From the NCBI RefSeq assembly GCF_000420045.1, contig NZ_ATUE01000005.1:620001-684000 (forward strand): DNA of 64,000 nt, in the 5' to 3' direction. Below the pieces are notes generated by a model. It saw only the letters and a program-made list of their open reading frames with translations, was not told the DNA's origin and did no database searches. Positions within the stretch are counted from its first letter, which is position 1; each line of letters starts with the position of its first letter. Shown here piece after piece: positions 33,054 to 40,536 of this stretch. Made by a program: the position numbers and the translations under genes. This DNA comes from Perlucidibaca piscinae DSM 21586 (lineage in GTDB: Bacteria > Pseudomonadota > Gammaproteobacteria > Pseudomonadales > Moraxellaceae).

Positions 33054-33734
33054 TCAGCGCAGCCAGGCCAGCCCCTGGCGCAGGGCGTCCCTGGCGTTGC
33101 CTTCGATGATCTCGCCATGCGCCAGAATCACCCGTTCGACTGGCCAGGCCAGGATGCGCTCGATGCTCGTGCGTGCCAGGTCGCGTCGCCAGTACAGGGC
33201 GCGCATGGCACGTGGCCAGGTCGGCTGTCCGAGCGCGCCGTTGATCTTCAGATACCAGCGCGTCGGCGCATGATCGCAGGACGGAAAGTTCTCGATCAGG
33301 TCAGCGGCGATCAGGCTGCCGCTGTCGCGATGGAAGAGCACGGTTTCATTGAGCAGGCTGCCGGCGATGCTGACGGCCTCGAAGTCGCTGGCCAGTGCTG
33401 CTGGCAGGGGCTCGCCTAGGGTTGCCTGGAAGGTCAGGTCGCGGCGCTTGCGCTGCAGGGCGCGCGGACCGTAGAGCGTGGCCTGCGGCCAGATGGTGAC
33501 GGCATCGGCAGCGAAGAGGTGGTGAAAGCTGTTCGGGCAGATGATGTGGCGAACCTCGCCGAGGGCGTCGATGTCGGCCACCAGCGGGGTATCGACCGCC
33601 ACCGGGGAGTGCAGGGCCAGGCTGCCGTCACGCAGGCGGATCACGGTCATTCGGCTGCCGATGTGCAGGCCGAAAAAGGAGAAGGGCGCAGCAACCACCC
33701 AGATGGAATCGCTGACAGGCACTAGCGCCGACAT
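33054..33734 (-). CDS. DUF4336 family protein (metallo-beta-lactamase-like)
   Basis: A 226-residue protein resembling DUF4336, a branch of the metallo-beta-lactamase fold. The start VSDSIWVVAAPFSFFGLHIGSRMTV and the segments HIICPNSFHHLFAADA, AADLIENFPSCDH and VERVILAHGEII are typical; the HH and late AHG histidines may be metal ligands, although the classical HxHxDH is absent. Reaction unknown. It is divergent from the SDR gene. Confidence 0.75.
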   Translation of the reverse strand: MSALVPVSDSIWVVAAPFSFFGLHIGSRMTVIRLRDGSLALHSPVAVDTPLVADIDALGEVRHIICPNSFHHLFAADAVTIWPQATLYGPRALQRKRRDLTFQATLGEPLPAALASDFEAVSIAGSLLNETVLFHRDSGSLIAADLIENFPSCDHAPTRWYLKINGALGQPTWPRAMRALYWRRDLARTSIERILAWPVERVILAHGEIIEGNARDALRQGLAWLR

Positions 33735-33842
33735 GAGGCATCCTCGACAGGCAAAACCGCACTATAAGCGGGTTTTCTGCTAGCGTGGAATGCCTTGACC
33801 GGCTCATGGCGACGAAGCCGGTCCTGCACAGGACACATGTTC

Positions 33843-34607
33843 ATGAAGACGATTTTCATCACCGGCGCCGGCGCCGGCATCGGGCTGGCGACAGCGCGCC
33901 GGTTTGCCCGCGAGGGCTGGCGGGTCGGCGCCGCCGACCGAGATCCGCAGGCGCTGGCGGCGCTGGCGCGCGAGCTGGGTTCGTCGTGCTGGCCCCTGCG
34001 CATGGATGTCACCGATGTCGATTCGGTGCGGCGTGCGCTGGCCGAATTCGGCATGCGCAGCAACGGTCGTCTCGACGTGCTGATGAACAATGCCGGCGTC
34101 CTCAAGGTGGGTGCCTTCGAGCAGATCAGCATGGCCGAGCATGCGCGCATCATGCAGATCAACGTCATCGGCCTGATGCAGGTCCTGCATGCCGCCTTCC
34201 CGCTGCTGCGCGACACTGACGGCGCCCAGGTCATCAACATGAGTTCGGCCTCGGCGATCTACGGCATTCCCGACTTCGCCTCCTACTCGGCCAGCAAGCA
34301 TGCGGTGCGCGCCCTCACCGAGGCCCTGGATCTGGAGTGGGAAACGCATGGCATCCGAGTCACCGACCTGATGCCGCCGTTTGTCAACACCGGCATGGTT
34401 CAGGCCAATCTGGGGGCGTCGCGACTGTTCGACACGCTGGGGGTGGATCTGGCCGCGGCGGACATTGCCGAAGCGGCCTGGCAGCTGGTGCGCAAGCCCC
34501 GGGTGCACCGACCGGTGAGCTGGCGCATGCGGCTGCTCTGGCCGGTCAGCCAGGTTGCTCCCGCCGCGCTGACGCGGGGGCTCATGCGCGTGCTGCGGCG
34601 GGCCTGA
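33843..34607 (+). CDS. SDR family oxidoreductase
   Basis: Short-chain dehydrogenase of 254 residues. Cofactor motif TGAGAGIGLATARRFA, NNAG at NNAGVLKVG, catalytic Ser in INMSSASAIYG and the YSASK pair. AADRDP after the second strand suggests NAD preference (Asp), which is inference. A C-terminal basic/hydrophobic tail (WRMRLLWPVSQVAPAALTRG) might associate with membranes. The ATG at 33843 has AGGA at 9 bases; an ATG two codons earlier is too close. Substrate unknown. Confidence 0.85.
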   Translation: MKTIFITGAGAGIGLATARRFAREGWRVGAADRDPQALAALARELGSSCWPLRMDVTDVDSVRRALAEFGMRSNGRLDVLMNNAGVLKVGAFEQISMAEHARIMQINVIGLMQVLHAAFPLLRDTDGAQVINMSSASAIYGIPDFASYSASKHAVRALTEALDLEWETHGIRVTDLMPPFVNTGMVQANLGASRLFDTLGVDLAAADIAEAAWQLVRKPRVHRPVSWRMRLLWPVSQVAPAALTRGLMRVLRRA

Positions 34608-34611
34608 AACG

Positions 34612-34637
34612 AAAAAGCCCCGCATGAGCGGGGCTTT
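34612..34637 (-). terminator. Bidirectional terminator between SDR gene and tRNA-Leu
   Basis: A GCCCCGC/GCGGGGC stem extended by A/T pairs. On the minus strand it ends in TTTTT, so it mainly terminates tRNA-Leu; on the plus strand it ends in TTT after the SDR gene. Confidence 0.85.
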
Positions 34638-34680
34638 CGCAGGCGTGTCAGGCAGTCTTGACTGCTGACAGCATCTTGTA

Positions 34681-34765
34681 TGGTGCCCAGGAGAGGACTT
34701 GAACCTCCACGTCTTGCGACACTAGTACCTGAAACTAGCGCGTCTACCAATTTCGCCACCTGGGC
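34681..34765 (-). tRNA. tRNA-Leu (anticodon CAG)
   Basis: 85-base class II tRNA on the minus strand. The 7-bp acceptor stem GCCCAGG pairs with CCTGGGC, followed by the discriminator A and an encoded CCA (34683-34681). The anticodon stem CTAGT/ACTAG holds the loop TTCAGGT, giving CAG, which reads CUG codons. A long variable arm (TGTCGCAAGACG) and the T-loop GGTTCAAGTCC are present. Confidence 0.97.
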
Positions 34766-34778
34766 AGGTGCGGCGCGA

Positions 34779-34807
34779 AATATAAGGAGCCGACGACGGG
34801 CTGTCAA
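34779..34807 (-). promoter_or_regulatory. Strong sigma-70 promoter of tRNA-Leu
   Basis: On the minus strand a perfect TTGACA (34807-34802), a 17-bp spacer and TATATT (34784-34779), followed by a GC-rich CGCGCC. The GC-rich discriminator is typical of stringently controlled stable-RNA promoters. The -35 box is only about 43 bp from the rnr ATG on the other strand. Confidence 0.85.
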
Positions 34808-34849
34808 CACACTTCCGTGTAGAATGCAGAAAATTTGTCGAGATGGCGC

Positions 34850-37306
34850 ATGAGTCAAAAGCAGCACACCCCTTCCCCCTCCGCGGATCCGCACGCCCAG
34901 CGCGAAGCCGAGCGTTACGAGAACCCCATTCCCAGTCGCGAAATGATTCTTGCCACCCTGGATGAGCTCGCCAAGCCGCTCACGCATCCCCAGCTGGCGC
35001 ATCATTTCGGACTGTATGACCCGGAGCGCGAGGAGGCCCTGCGCCGTCGCCTGATCGCCATGAGTCGTGACGGCCAGCTGCGCTCGGACCGTCGCGGCGC
35101 CTATCAGCCGCTGCATGACGAGGAACTGATCCGTGGCCGCGTGCAGGGTCACAAGGACGGCTTCGGCTTCCTGATTCCCGACGAGGGCGGCCAGGACCTG
35201 ATCCTGGCCTCGCGCCAGATGCGCCTGCTCTTCGACGGTGACATCGCCTGCGTGCGCATCGGCGGCTATGACCACAAGGGGCGTCGCGAAGCCATCGTGG
35301 TGCGCGTCGAGCAGCGCCGCTACACCCACCTGGTCGGCCGCTACCGCGAAGAGGACGGCATTGCCTACGTGATGCCGGACAACCCGCGCATCACCCAGGA
35401 AATCGTGGTGGCGCCGGGCGGCGTGCCGGCGCAGACCGACCAGTTCGTCAGCATCGAGATCGTCGACTACCCCAGCCACCATGGTCTCGCCACCGGACGC
35501 ATCGTCGAGGTGCTGGGCGACTTCATGGCGCCCGGCATGGAAATCGACATCGCCCTGCGCAACTACGAGATCCCGCACACCTGGCCATCGGCCGTGGAGG
35601 CCGAGATTGCCGGTCTCTCGCCGCTGGTGGACGAGGCTGCCAAGACCGAGCCGGGCCGCGTCGACATCCGTGACCTGCCCTTGATGACCATCGATGGCGA
35701 AGGTGCCAAGGACTTCGACGACGCGGTCTACGCCGAGAAGCGCAAGGGCGGCGGCTACCGTCTGGTGGTGGCAATCGCCGACGTGTCGCACTACGTGCGT
35801 CCCGGCACTGCACTCGACACCGAGGCCAAGGCGCGCGGCAACTCCGTGTACTTCCCCGGCTTCGTGGTGCCCATGCTGCCGGAGATCCTGTCCAACGGCC
35901 TGTGCTCGCTGAATCCGCAGGTCGATCGCCTGTGCATGGTCTGCGACATGACCTTCTCGGCCGCCGGCCGCATGACCGGCAGCACCTTCTATCCGGCCGT
36001 GATGCATTCGCAGGCACGCACCACCTACACCCAGGTCAGCCAGTACCTCGAGCATCCGGAGAGCCGCGAGGCCCGCGAGCTCGGCACACGCTGGCCGGAA
36101 GCGGTACAGAAGTCGCTGCACGTGCTCTATGACCTGTTCAAGGTGCTGCGCAGCGTGCGTGAAGTGCGTGGCGCACTGGACTTCGACAGCGGCGAGACGC
36201 GCATCCTGTTCGGTGCCGATCGCAAGATCGAGCGCATCGTGCCGGTGACCCGCAACCAGGCGCACATGCTCATCGAGGAGATGATGCTGGCGGCCAACGT
36301 GGCGTCCGCCGCCTTCGTGCTGAAGGCGAAGATGCCGGCGCTGTTCCGCAACCACGAAGGTCCCAAGAACGAGAAGCTGATCAAGCTGCGCGCCACGCTG
36401 CAGGCCATGGGCCTGCGCTTCACCGTGAGCGCCCAGCCCAAGCCGGCCGACTTCCTCGCGGTGATCCAGCAGATCGCCGAGCGCCCTGACCGGCACATCA
36501 TCCAGACCATGCTGCTGCGCTCGCTGTCGCAGGCGGTGTATTCGCCCGACAACCTGGGCCACTTCGGTCTGGCCTACGAGGCCTACTCGCACTTCACCTC
36601 GCCGATCCGCCGCTACCCCGACCTGCTGCTGCACCGCGCCATCCGCAACATCCTGGCGGGTGATCACGAAGTCACCGCGCTGCAGCGCATCGGCCGCAGC
36701 ATCAAGGGCGCGCTCGGCGGGAAGGTCGAGCCGCTGCCGGGCCAGGTGCAGATGATGGCGCTGGGCGAGCACTGCTCGATGACCGAGCGCCGTGCCGACG
36801 AAGCCACCCGCGACGTCATGGCCTGGCTCAAGTGCGAGTACATGCAAGACAAGATCGGCGAAGCCTTCGATGGCGTCATCTCCGCGGTGACCCCGTTCGG
36901 CTTCTTCGTCGAGCTCTCCGAGATCTACGTCGAGGGTCTGGTGCACATCAGCCAGCTCAAGGATGACTACTACGACTACGACGCCACCTTCCATCGCCTG
37001 GTCGGTGAGCGTACCGGTCGTCGCTACGCCATCGGCGAGCCGGTGCGCATCCAGGTCGCCGCCGTCAACCTCGACGAGCGCAAGATGGACTTCGAGCTAC
37101 TCTCCGGCGGTGCCACCGGCAAGCGTTCGCTGCGCGATCGTCTCAAGGAAGGTGACATTCCCGGCAAGTCCGCCGCCAAGTCAGGTGGTCGCGGTCGTCG
37201 TGCCCCGGCTGACGCACCCGCTGCTGGCGAGCGGCCGGCGGCCCAGGATGCCCCGGCTGACCAGGGCAAGCCGCGCAGCCGCAAGCCGCGCACGCGTCGT
37301 CGCTGA
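34850..37306 (+). CDS. rnr: Ribonuclease R
   Basis: Processive 3'-5' exoribonuclease of the RNase II family that degrades structured RNA and helps in rRNA and tmRNA-related quality control. The 818 residues contain an N-terminal winged helix (SREMILATLDELAKPLTHPQ), cold-shock domains (HKDGFGFLIPD), the catalytic RNB domain with DFDDAVYAEK acid residues and SHFTSPIRRYPDLLLHRAI, an S1 domain (FDGVISAVTPFGFFVELSE) and a basic, low-complexity tail rich in Lys, Arg and Ala. The ATG at 34850 is used. It is followed 12 bp later by rlmB, as in many gammaproteobacteria. Confidence 0.96.
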   Translation: MSQKQHTPSPSADPHAQREAERYENPIPSREMILATLDELAKPLTHPQLAHHFGLYDPEREEALRRRLIAMSRDGQLRSDRRGAYQPLHDEELIRGRVQGHKDGFGFLIPDEGGQDLILASRQMRLLFDGDIACVRIGGYDHKGRREAIVVRVEQRRYTHLVGRYREEDGIAYVMPDNPRITQEIVVAPGGVPAQTDQFVSIEIVDYPSHHGLATGRIVEVLGDFMAPGMEIDIALRNYEIPHTWPSAVEAEIAGLSPLVDEAAKTEPGRVDIRDLPLMTIDGEGAKDFDDAVYAEKRKGGGYRLVVAIADVSHYVRPGTALDTEAKARGNSVYFPGFVVPMLPEILSNGLCSLNPQVDRLCMVCDMTFSAAGRMTGSTFYPAVMHSQARTTYTQVSQYLEHPESREARELGTRWPEAVQKSLHVLYDLFKVLRSVREVRGALDFDSGETRILFGADRKIERIVPVTRNQAHMLIEEMMLAANVASAAFVLKAKMPALFRNHEGPKNEKLIKLRATLQAMGLRFTVSAQPKPADFLAVIQQIAERPDRHIIQTMLLRSLSQAVYSPDNLGHFGLAYEAYSHFTSPIRRYPDLLLHRAIRNILAGDHEVTALQRIGRSIKGALGGKVEPLPGQVQMMALGEHCSMTERRADEATRDVMAWLKCEYMQDKIGEAFDGVISAVTPFGFFVELSEIYVEGLVHISQLKDDYYDYDATFHRLVGERTGRRYAIGEPVRIQVAAVNLDERKMDFELLSGGATGKRSLRDRLKEGDIPGKSAAKSGGRGRRAPADAPAAGERPAAQDAPADQGKPRSRKPRTRRR

Positions 37307-37318
37307 TCGGAGACCGAC

Positions 37319-38068
37319 ATGTCCGGCAAGATGTCATGGGTCTACGGCCTGCACGCGGTGCAGGCGCTGCTCGAGCATGAGCCCGAGCGTGTGCTCGAGC
37401 TGCAGGCGCTCAACACGCGCGAGGATGCGCGTCTCAATCCCATCGTGCAGATGGCGCGTCAGCATGGTCTGACCGTGGCCTTCCGCGACCGCGATCAGCT
37501 CGACCAGCTCGCCGAGGGCGGTCGTCACCAGGGCGTCTGCGCCCGCGTCAAAGAGCGTCAGCCTGGCGACGACAACGACCTCGCGGCGCTGCTCGATGAC
37601 CTGCGCGAGCCGCCGTTCCTGCTCGTGCTGGATGCCGTCACCGACCCGCACAACCTCGGTGCCTGCCTGCGCACGGCCGAGGCTGCCGGCGTGCATGCGG
37701 TCATCGCGCCACGCGACAAGGCCGCCGGCCTGACGCCGGTGGCACGCAAGGTCGCCTGCGGCGCTGCCGAGCTCATCCCCTTCATCCAGGTCACCAACCT
37801 TGCGCGCACGCTCAAGCAGCTCAAGGATGCCGGCGTCTGGGTGGTCGGCACCAGCCTCGGCGAGGGAGCCAAGCCGTTCTACGACATCGACCTCAAGGGG
37901 CCGCTGGCGGTGGTCATGGGCGCCGAAGGCAGCGGCCTGCGTCGCCTCACCGCCGAACACTGCGACCATCTGGCCTACATTCCGATGGCGGGGCGCATCG
38001 AGAGCCTGAACGTCAGCGTGGCCACGGGCGTGGCGCTGTTCGAGGCAGTTCGGCAGCGGAAGGGCTGA
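37319..38068 (+). CDS. rlmB: 23S rRNA (guanosine-2251-2'-O)-methyltransferase RlmB
   Basis: SPOUT methyltransferase that makes Gm2251 in the 23S rRNA P loop. The 249 residues have an N-terminal substrate-binding part (WVYGLHAVQALLEHEPERV) and a C-terminal knot with DAVTDPHNLGACLRTAEAAG, VVMGAEGSGLRRLT and MAGRIESLNVSVATGVALFE, which are the three SpoU motifs. A GGAG lies 6 bases before the ATG. Co-transcribed with rnr. Confidence 0.95.
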   Translation: MSGKMSWVYGLHAVQALLEHEPERVLELQALNTREDARLNPIVQMARQHGLTVAFRDRDQLDQLAEGGRHQGVCARVKERQPGDDNDLAALLDDLREPPFLLVLDAVTDPHNLGACLRTAEAAGVHAVIAPRDKAAGLTPVARKVACGAAELIPFIQVTNLARTLKQLKDAGVWVVGTSLGEGAKPFYDIDLKGPLAVVMGAEGSGLRRLTAEHCDHLAYIPMAGRIESLNVSVATGVALFEAVRQRKG

Positions 38069-38091
38069 TCGCTTCAAGGCACTGGTGGCAG

Positions 38092-38196
38092 GTGCCGGGT
38101 TCGGGGGCTCGCTGAAACACGCCGTGAACCCGTCCCTGGGGGCTCGGCTCGGCATCCATGCCTCGCACGGTTTCAGCAAACCCCCGAACCCGGCAC
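38092..38196 (+). repeat. Variable-arm hairpin element, copy C
   Basis: Arms of 27 bp (38092-38118 and 38170-38196, two mismatches) flank a 51-bp core beginning ACGCCGTGAACCCG and ending CACG, homologous to copies A, B and D. The inner hairpin is shortened (GGCATCCATGCC). The arm sequence is unrelated to that of other copies apart from the final GAAAC/GTTTC. It follows rlmB by 23 bp and could terminate that operon. Confidence 0.85.
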
Positions 38197-38224
38197 AGGC
38201 AAGCTCAGTGAAGGTCAGATCGCC

Positions 38225-38660
38225 ATGCGAACCGTAAGCTGGAACTGCTCGACGCACTCAAGCCGGATGTGTGTATCGTGCAGGAGTGTGAAAACCCTGC
38301 CACAACGCGACATGCTCGCTACAAGGCTTGGGCTGGGAATGCCCTTTGGGTAGGTGACAACCCGCATCGCGGGCTGGGTGTCTTTGCCGGGTCGGGCTTC
38401 ATGTCGAATCTGTTGCGCTGGATGCCGATGGGCTTCAGCTTTTTCTGCCTTCTCTCATTAATCAACAGATTGCTTTGTTGGCGGCATGGACCAAGCAGGT
38501 CAACTCCCCGAGGTTCAAGTGCATCGGGCAGCTCTGGAAGTATCTTCAAAAGCACGAGTCCTTCCTGAGTTCTGACTCGGCAATGCTCATCGGTGCGCCT
38601 GATGACTGGCTGCCGTACAGCGATCATCTGCCCTTGATCATCGATCTTCCCGATCAATGA
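38225..38660 (+). pseudogene. Decayed endonuclease/exonuclease/phosphatase-family gene
   Basis: Remnant of an EEP-superfamily nuclease. The N-terminus MRTVSWNC is followed in another frame by LLDALKPDVCIVQECENP, then NALWVGDNPHRGLGVFAGSGF; after a further frame change comes LLAAWTKQVNSPRFKCIGQL and then the C-terminal DDWLPYSDHLPLIIDLPDQ with the catalytic SDH. The central part, where the GDFN catalytic motif should be, is deleted. Base composition is clearly less GC-rich than the neighbours, which suggests transfer. It sits between the inverted hairpin elements C and D. No intact product is possible. Confidence 0.75.
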
Positions 38661-38678
38661 AGCCGGCGGTTCAGTCAG

Positions 38679-38787
38679 CGAGGAGTCCAGGGACAGGCGG
38701 CAAAACCGTCGCACGCCATGGATGGCGTGCGCGAGCCTACAGGGACGTATTCACGGCGTGTTTTGCAGCCTCTCCCTGGACTGCTCG
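38679..38787 (-). repeat. Variable-arm hairpin element, copy D (inverted relative to C)
   Basis: Arms of 28 bp (38679-38706 and 38760-38787, three mismatches) surround a 53-bp core that differs from copy B at only 4 positions although the arms of B and D are unrelated. The core lies in reverse orientation. It ends 21 bp before the -35 box of the rpsF promoter. Confidence 0.85.
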
Positions 38788-38808
38788 CGTGCACGGTACC
38801 GGTTTCGC

Positions 38809-38837
38809 TTGAAAAATCACCGTCATCCCTGTATTGT
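38809..38837 (+). promoter_or_regulatory. Sigma-70 promoter and long leader of the rpsF operon
   Basis: TTGAAA (38809-38814), a 17-bp spacer and TATTGT (38832-38837). The start of transcription near 38844 leaves a leader of about 130 bases with several possible stems, among them CCGGAA/TTCCGG and CCACCG/CGGTGG. Feedback by S6:S18 on such leaders is known in bacteria; I cannot confirm the motif here. I see no gene in 38788-38977. Confidence 0.65.
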
Positions 38838-38977
38838 CGCGCGTCCTTCGCCCGGAACCCGTTTCCGGCCGAGGTCGCGAGCGAACAGTGCCGGTCGGCA
38901 ACGACCCGCTGAAGGCTCGTACTCCTTGCTCCACCGGCACTCGGTGGGGCTGTTCAATCCGTAAGGAGCACAATCCG

Positions 38978-39364
38978 ATGCGTCATTATGAAGTCGTGTT
39001 CCTGGTGCACCCCGATCAGAGCGAGCAAGTGCCCGCCATGGTCGAGCGTTACACCGGGATGATCAAGGAATCCGGCGGTGCCATTCACCGTCTGGAAGAC
39101 TGGGGCCGCCGTCAGCTGGCCTACCCGATCAACAAGGTCCACAAGGCCCACTACGTCCTGCTCAACGTCGAGTGCGCAGACAGCGTGCGCGCCGAGCTGG
39201 AAGAAGCATTCCGCTACAACGACGCCGTGATCCGCAGTCTGATCATCCGTCGCGATGAAGCGATCGTCGAAGAGTCCATCCTTGCCAAGGGTGCGGAAGA
39301 AAAGCGTGCCCGCAAGGCCGCCCGCGCTGAAGAAGGTCAGGACGCTCCGGCTTCCGCTGAATAA
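38978..39364 (+). CDS. rpsF: 30S ribosomal protein S6
   Basis: Small-subunit protein that pairs with S18 in the platform. The 128 residues open MRHYEVVFLVHPDQSEQVP and contain YTGMIKESGGAIHRLEDWGRRQLAYPI, which is S6; the C-terminal tail is charged and rich in Glu, Ala and Lys. AAGGAG lies 9 bases before the ATG, and the upstream open frame is not coding. First gene of rpsF-priB-rpsR-rplI. Confidence 0.97.
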   Translation: MRHYEVVFLVHPDQSEQVPAMVERYTGMIKESGGAIHRLEDWGRRQLAYPINKVHKAHYVLLNVECADSVRAELEEAFRYNDAVIRSLIIRRDEAIVEESILAKGAEEKRARKAARAEEGQDAPASAE

Positions 39365-39382
39365 TTCACGGACATCGTCCGC

Positions 39383-39685
39383 GTGGAGCAGAACACGCTC
39401 CGGTTGAGCGGAATACTGGAGAAGCAGTTTCCGTCGCGACGCAGCCCCGCCGGGGTTGCCCATCAGGATGTGCTGGTGGCGCACCGTTCCAGGCAGCTGG
39501 AAGCAGGCGCTTCGCGAGAAGTTCGAGTGACGCTGACCGTGCATCTGGCCGGCGCGTTGGTCGAACAGGCCAGGCACCTGGTGCCCGGCGACCGGATCGT
39601 GATCAGCGGTTTCCTGGCTCCGGCCAGCTACCGCGACAGTGACAAGCTGGTTCTGCACGCGCAGACGCTAGACAGACAAGATTAA
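39383..39685 (+). CDS. priB: Primosomal replication protein N (PriB)
   Basis: Single-stranded-DNA-binding OB-fold protein of the replication-restart primosome, 100 residues. NTLRLSGILEKQFPSRRSPAGV, HRSRQLEAG and VPGDRIVISGFLAPASYRDSDKLVLHA fit PriB, and the position between rpsF and rpsR is the classical one. The start is a GTG at 39383. Presence of priB separates this organism from Pseudomonas itself, which to my knowledge lacks it at this position. Confidence 0.92.
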   Translation: MEQNTLRLSGILEKQFPSRRSPAGVAHQDVLVAHRSRQLEAGASREVRVTLTVHLAGALVEQARHLVPGDRIVISGFLAPASYRDSDKLVLHAQTLDRQD

Positions 39686-39697
39686 GGAGAGGAAACC

Positions 39698-39925
39698 ATG
39701 GCGCGTTTCTACCGTCGTCGCAAGTTCTGCCGTTTCACGGCCGACAAGGTCACCTACATCGATTACAAGGATGTGGAGACCCTGAAGCAGTTCATCACCG
39801 AGAACGGCAAGATCGTTCCGAGCCGCATCACCGGTACCAAGGCTCGCTACCAGCGTCAGCTGACCCTGGCAATCAAGCAGGCTCGTTACCTGGCTCTGAT
39901 GCCGTACACCGATAACCACGTCTGA
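39698..39925 (+). CDS. rpsR: 30S ribosomal protein S18
   Basis: 75-residue ribosomal protein: MARFYRRRKFCRFTAD, then TYIDYKDVETLKQFITENGKI and PSRITGTKARYQRQL with the C-terminal ARYLALMPYTDNH. Preceded by AAGGAGAGG. Third gene of the operon. Confidence 0.98.
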   Translation: MARFYRRRKFCRFTADKVTYIDYKDVETLKQFITENGKIVPSRITGTKARYQRQLTLAIKQARYLALMPYTDNHV

Positions 39926-39938
39926 GCTGGGGTGCGTG

Positions 39939-40385
39939 ATGCAAGTTATTCTTCTGGAAAAGATCAAAGGCCTGGGCGCTCTCGGTGCCAAGGTTGACGT
40001 GAAGCCCGGCTTTGGCCGCAACTTCCTGATTCCGCAAGGCAAGGCGCTGCCGGCAACGGCTCGCAACCTGGCTGACTTCGAAGTTCGTCGCGCCGAGCTG
40101 GAGCGTCAGGAAGCCGCCGTTCTGGCTGCCGCCGAAGCCCGTGCCGCCCAGCTCGCCGAGCTGGTCGTGACCGTGACCTCGAAGGCTGGTGACGAAGGCA
40201 AGCTGTTCGGTTCCGTGGGCAACCGCGATATCGCCGACGCCGCTACCGCCGCTGGCGTGGCCGTCGACAAGAGCGAAGTTCGCCTGCCGACCGGTCCGCT
40301 GCGTCACACTGGCGAGTACGACATCGCCATCCAGGTGCACAGCGACATCCTGGCCACCGTCAAGGTGGTTGTCGCCGCCGAATAA
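39939..40385 (+). CDS. rplI: 50S ribosomal protein L9
   Basis: 148-residue ribosomal protein with the N-terminal domain MQVILLEKIKGLGALGAKVDVK, GFGRNFLIPQGKA, a long connecting helix rich in Ala, Glu and Arg, and the C-terminal domain with GKLFGSVGNRDIADA. The ATG at 39939 is used; a GTG lies directly before it in frame. It ends the operon before a clear terminator. Confidence 0.97.
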   Translation: MQVILLEKIKGLGALGAKVDVKPGFGRNFLIPQGKALPATARNLADFEVRRAELERQEAAVLAAAEARAAQLAELVVTVTSKAGDEGKLFGSVGNRDIADAATAAGVAVDKSEVRLPTGPLRHTGEYDIAIQVHSDILATVKVVVAAE

Positions 40386-40407
40386 GCGGACGACATCGCG
40401 GTATCGA

Positions 40408-40446
40408 CAGGGCGCCGGGGGCAACTCCGGCGCCCTGTTCGTTTTT
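40408..40446 (+). terminator. Rho-independent terminator of the rpsF operon
   Basis: An 11-bp stem (CAGGGCGCCGG at 40408-40418 with its complement at 40427-40437) followed by TTCGTTTTT. Confidence 0.88.
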
Positions 40447-40536
40447 CAGGGCGGGTGAGCCCGGACGGGGCACTTGCCGGTGGGAGACGCTGCCGTTTCC
40501 GCTTATGCTAGGCCCACTTTGTCCTGTCGTGATGCC

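Noticed and set aside
38269..38568. Plus-strand frame of 99 codons as an intact small gene
   Set aside because: It covers only a middle part of the nuclease remnant and runs into unrelated sequence after a frame change.
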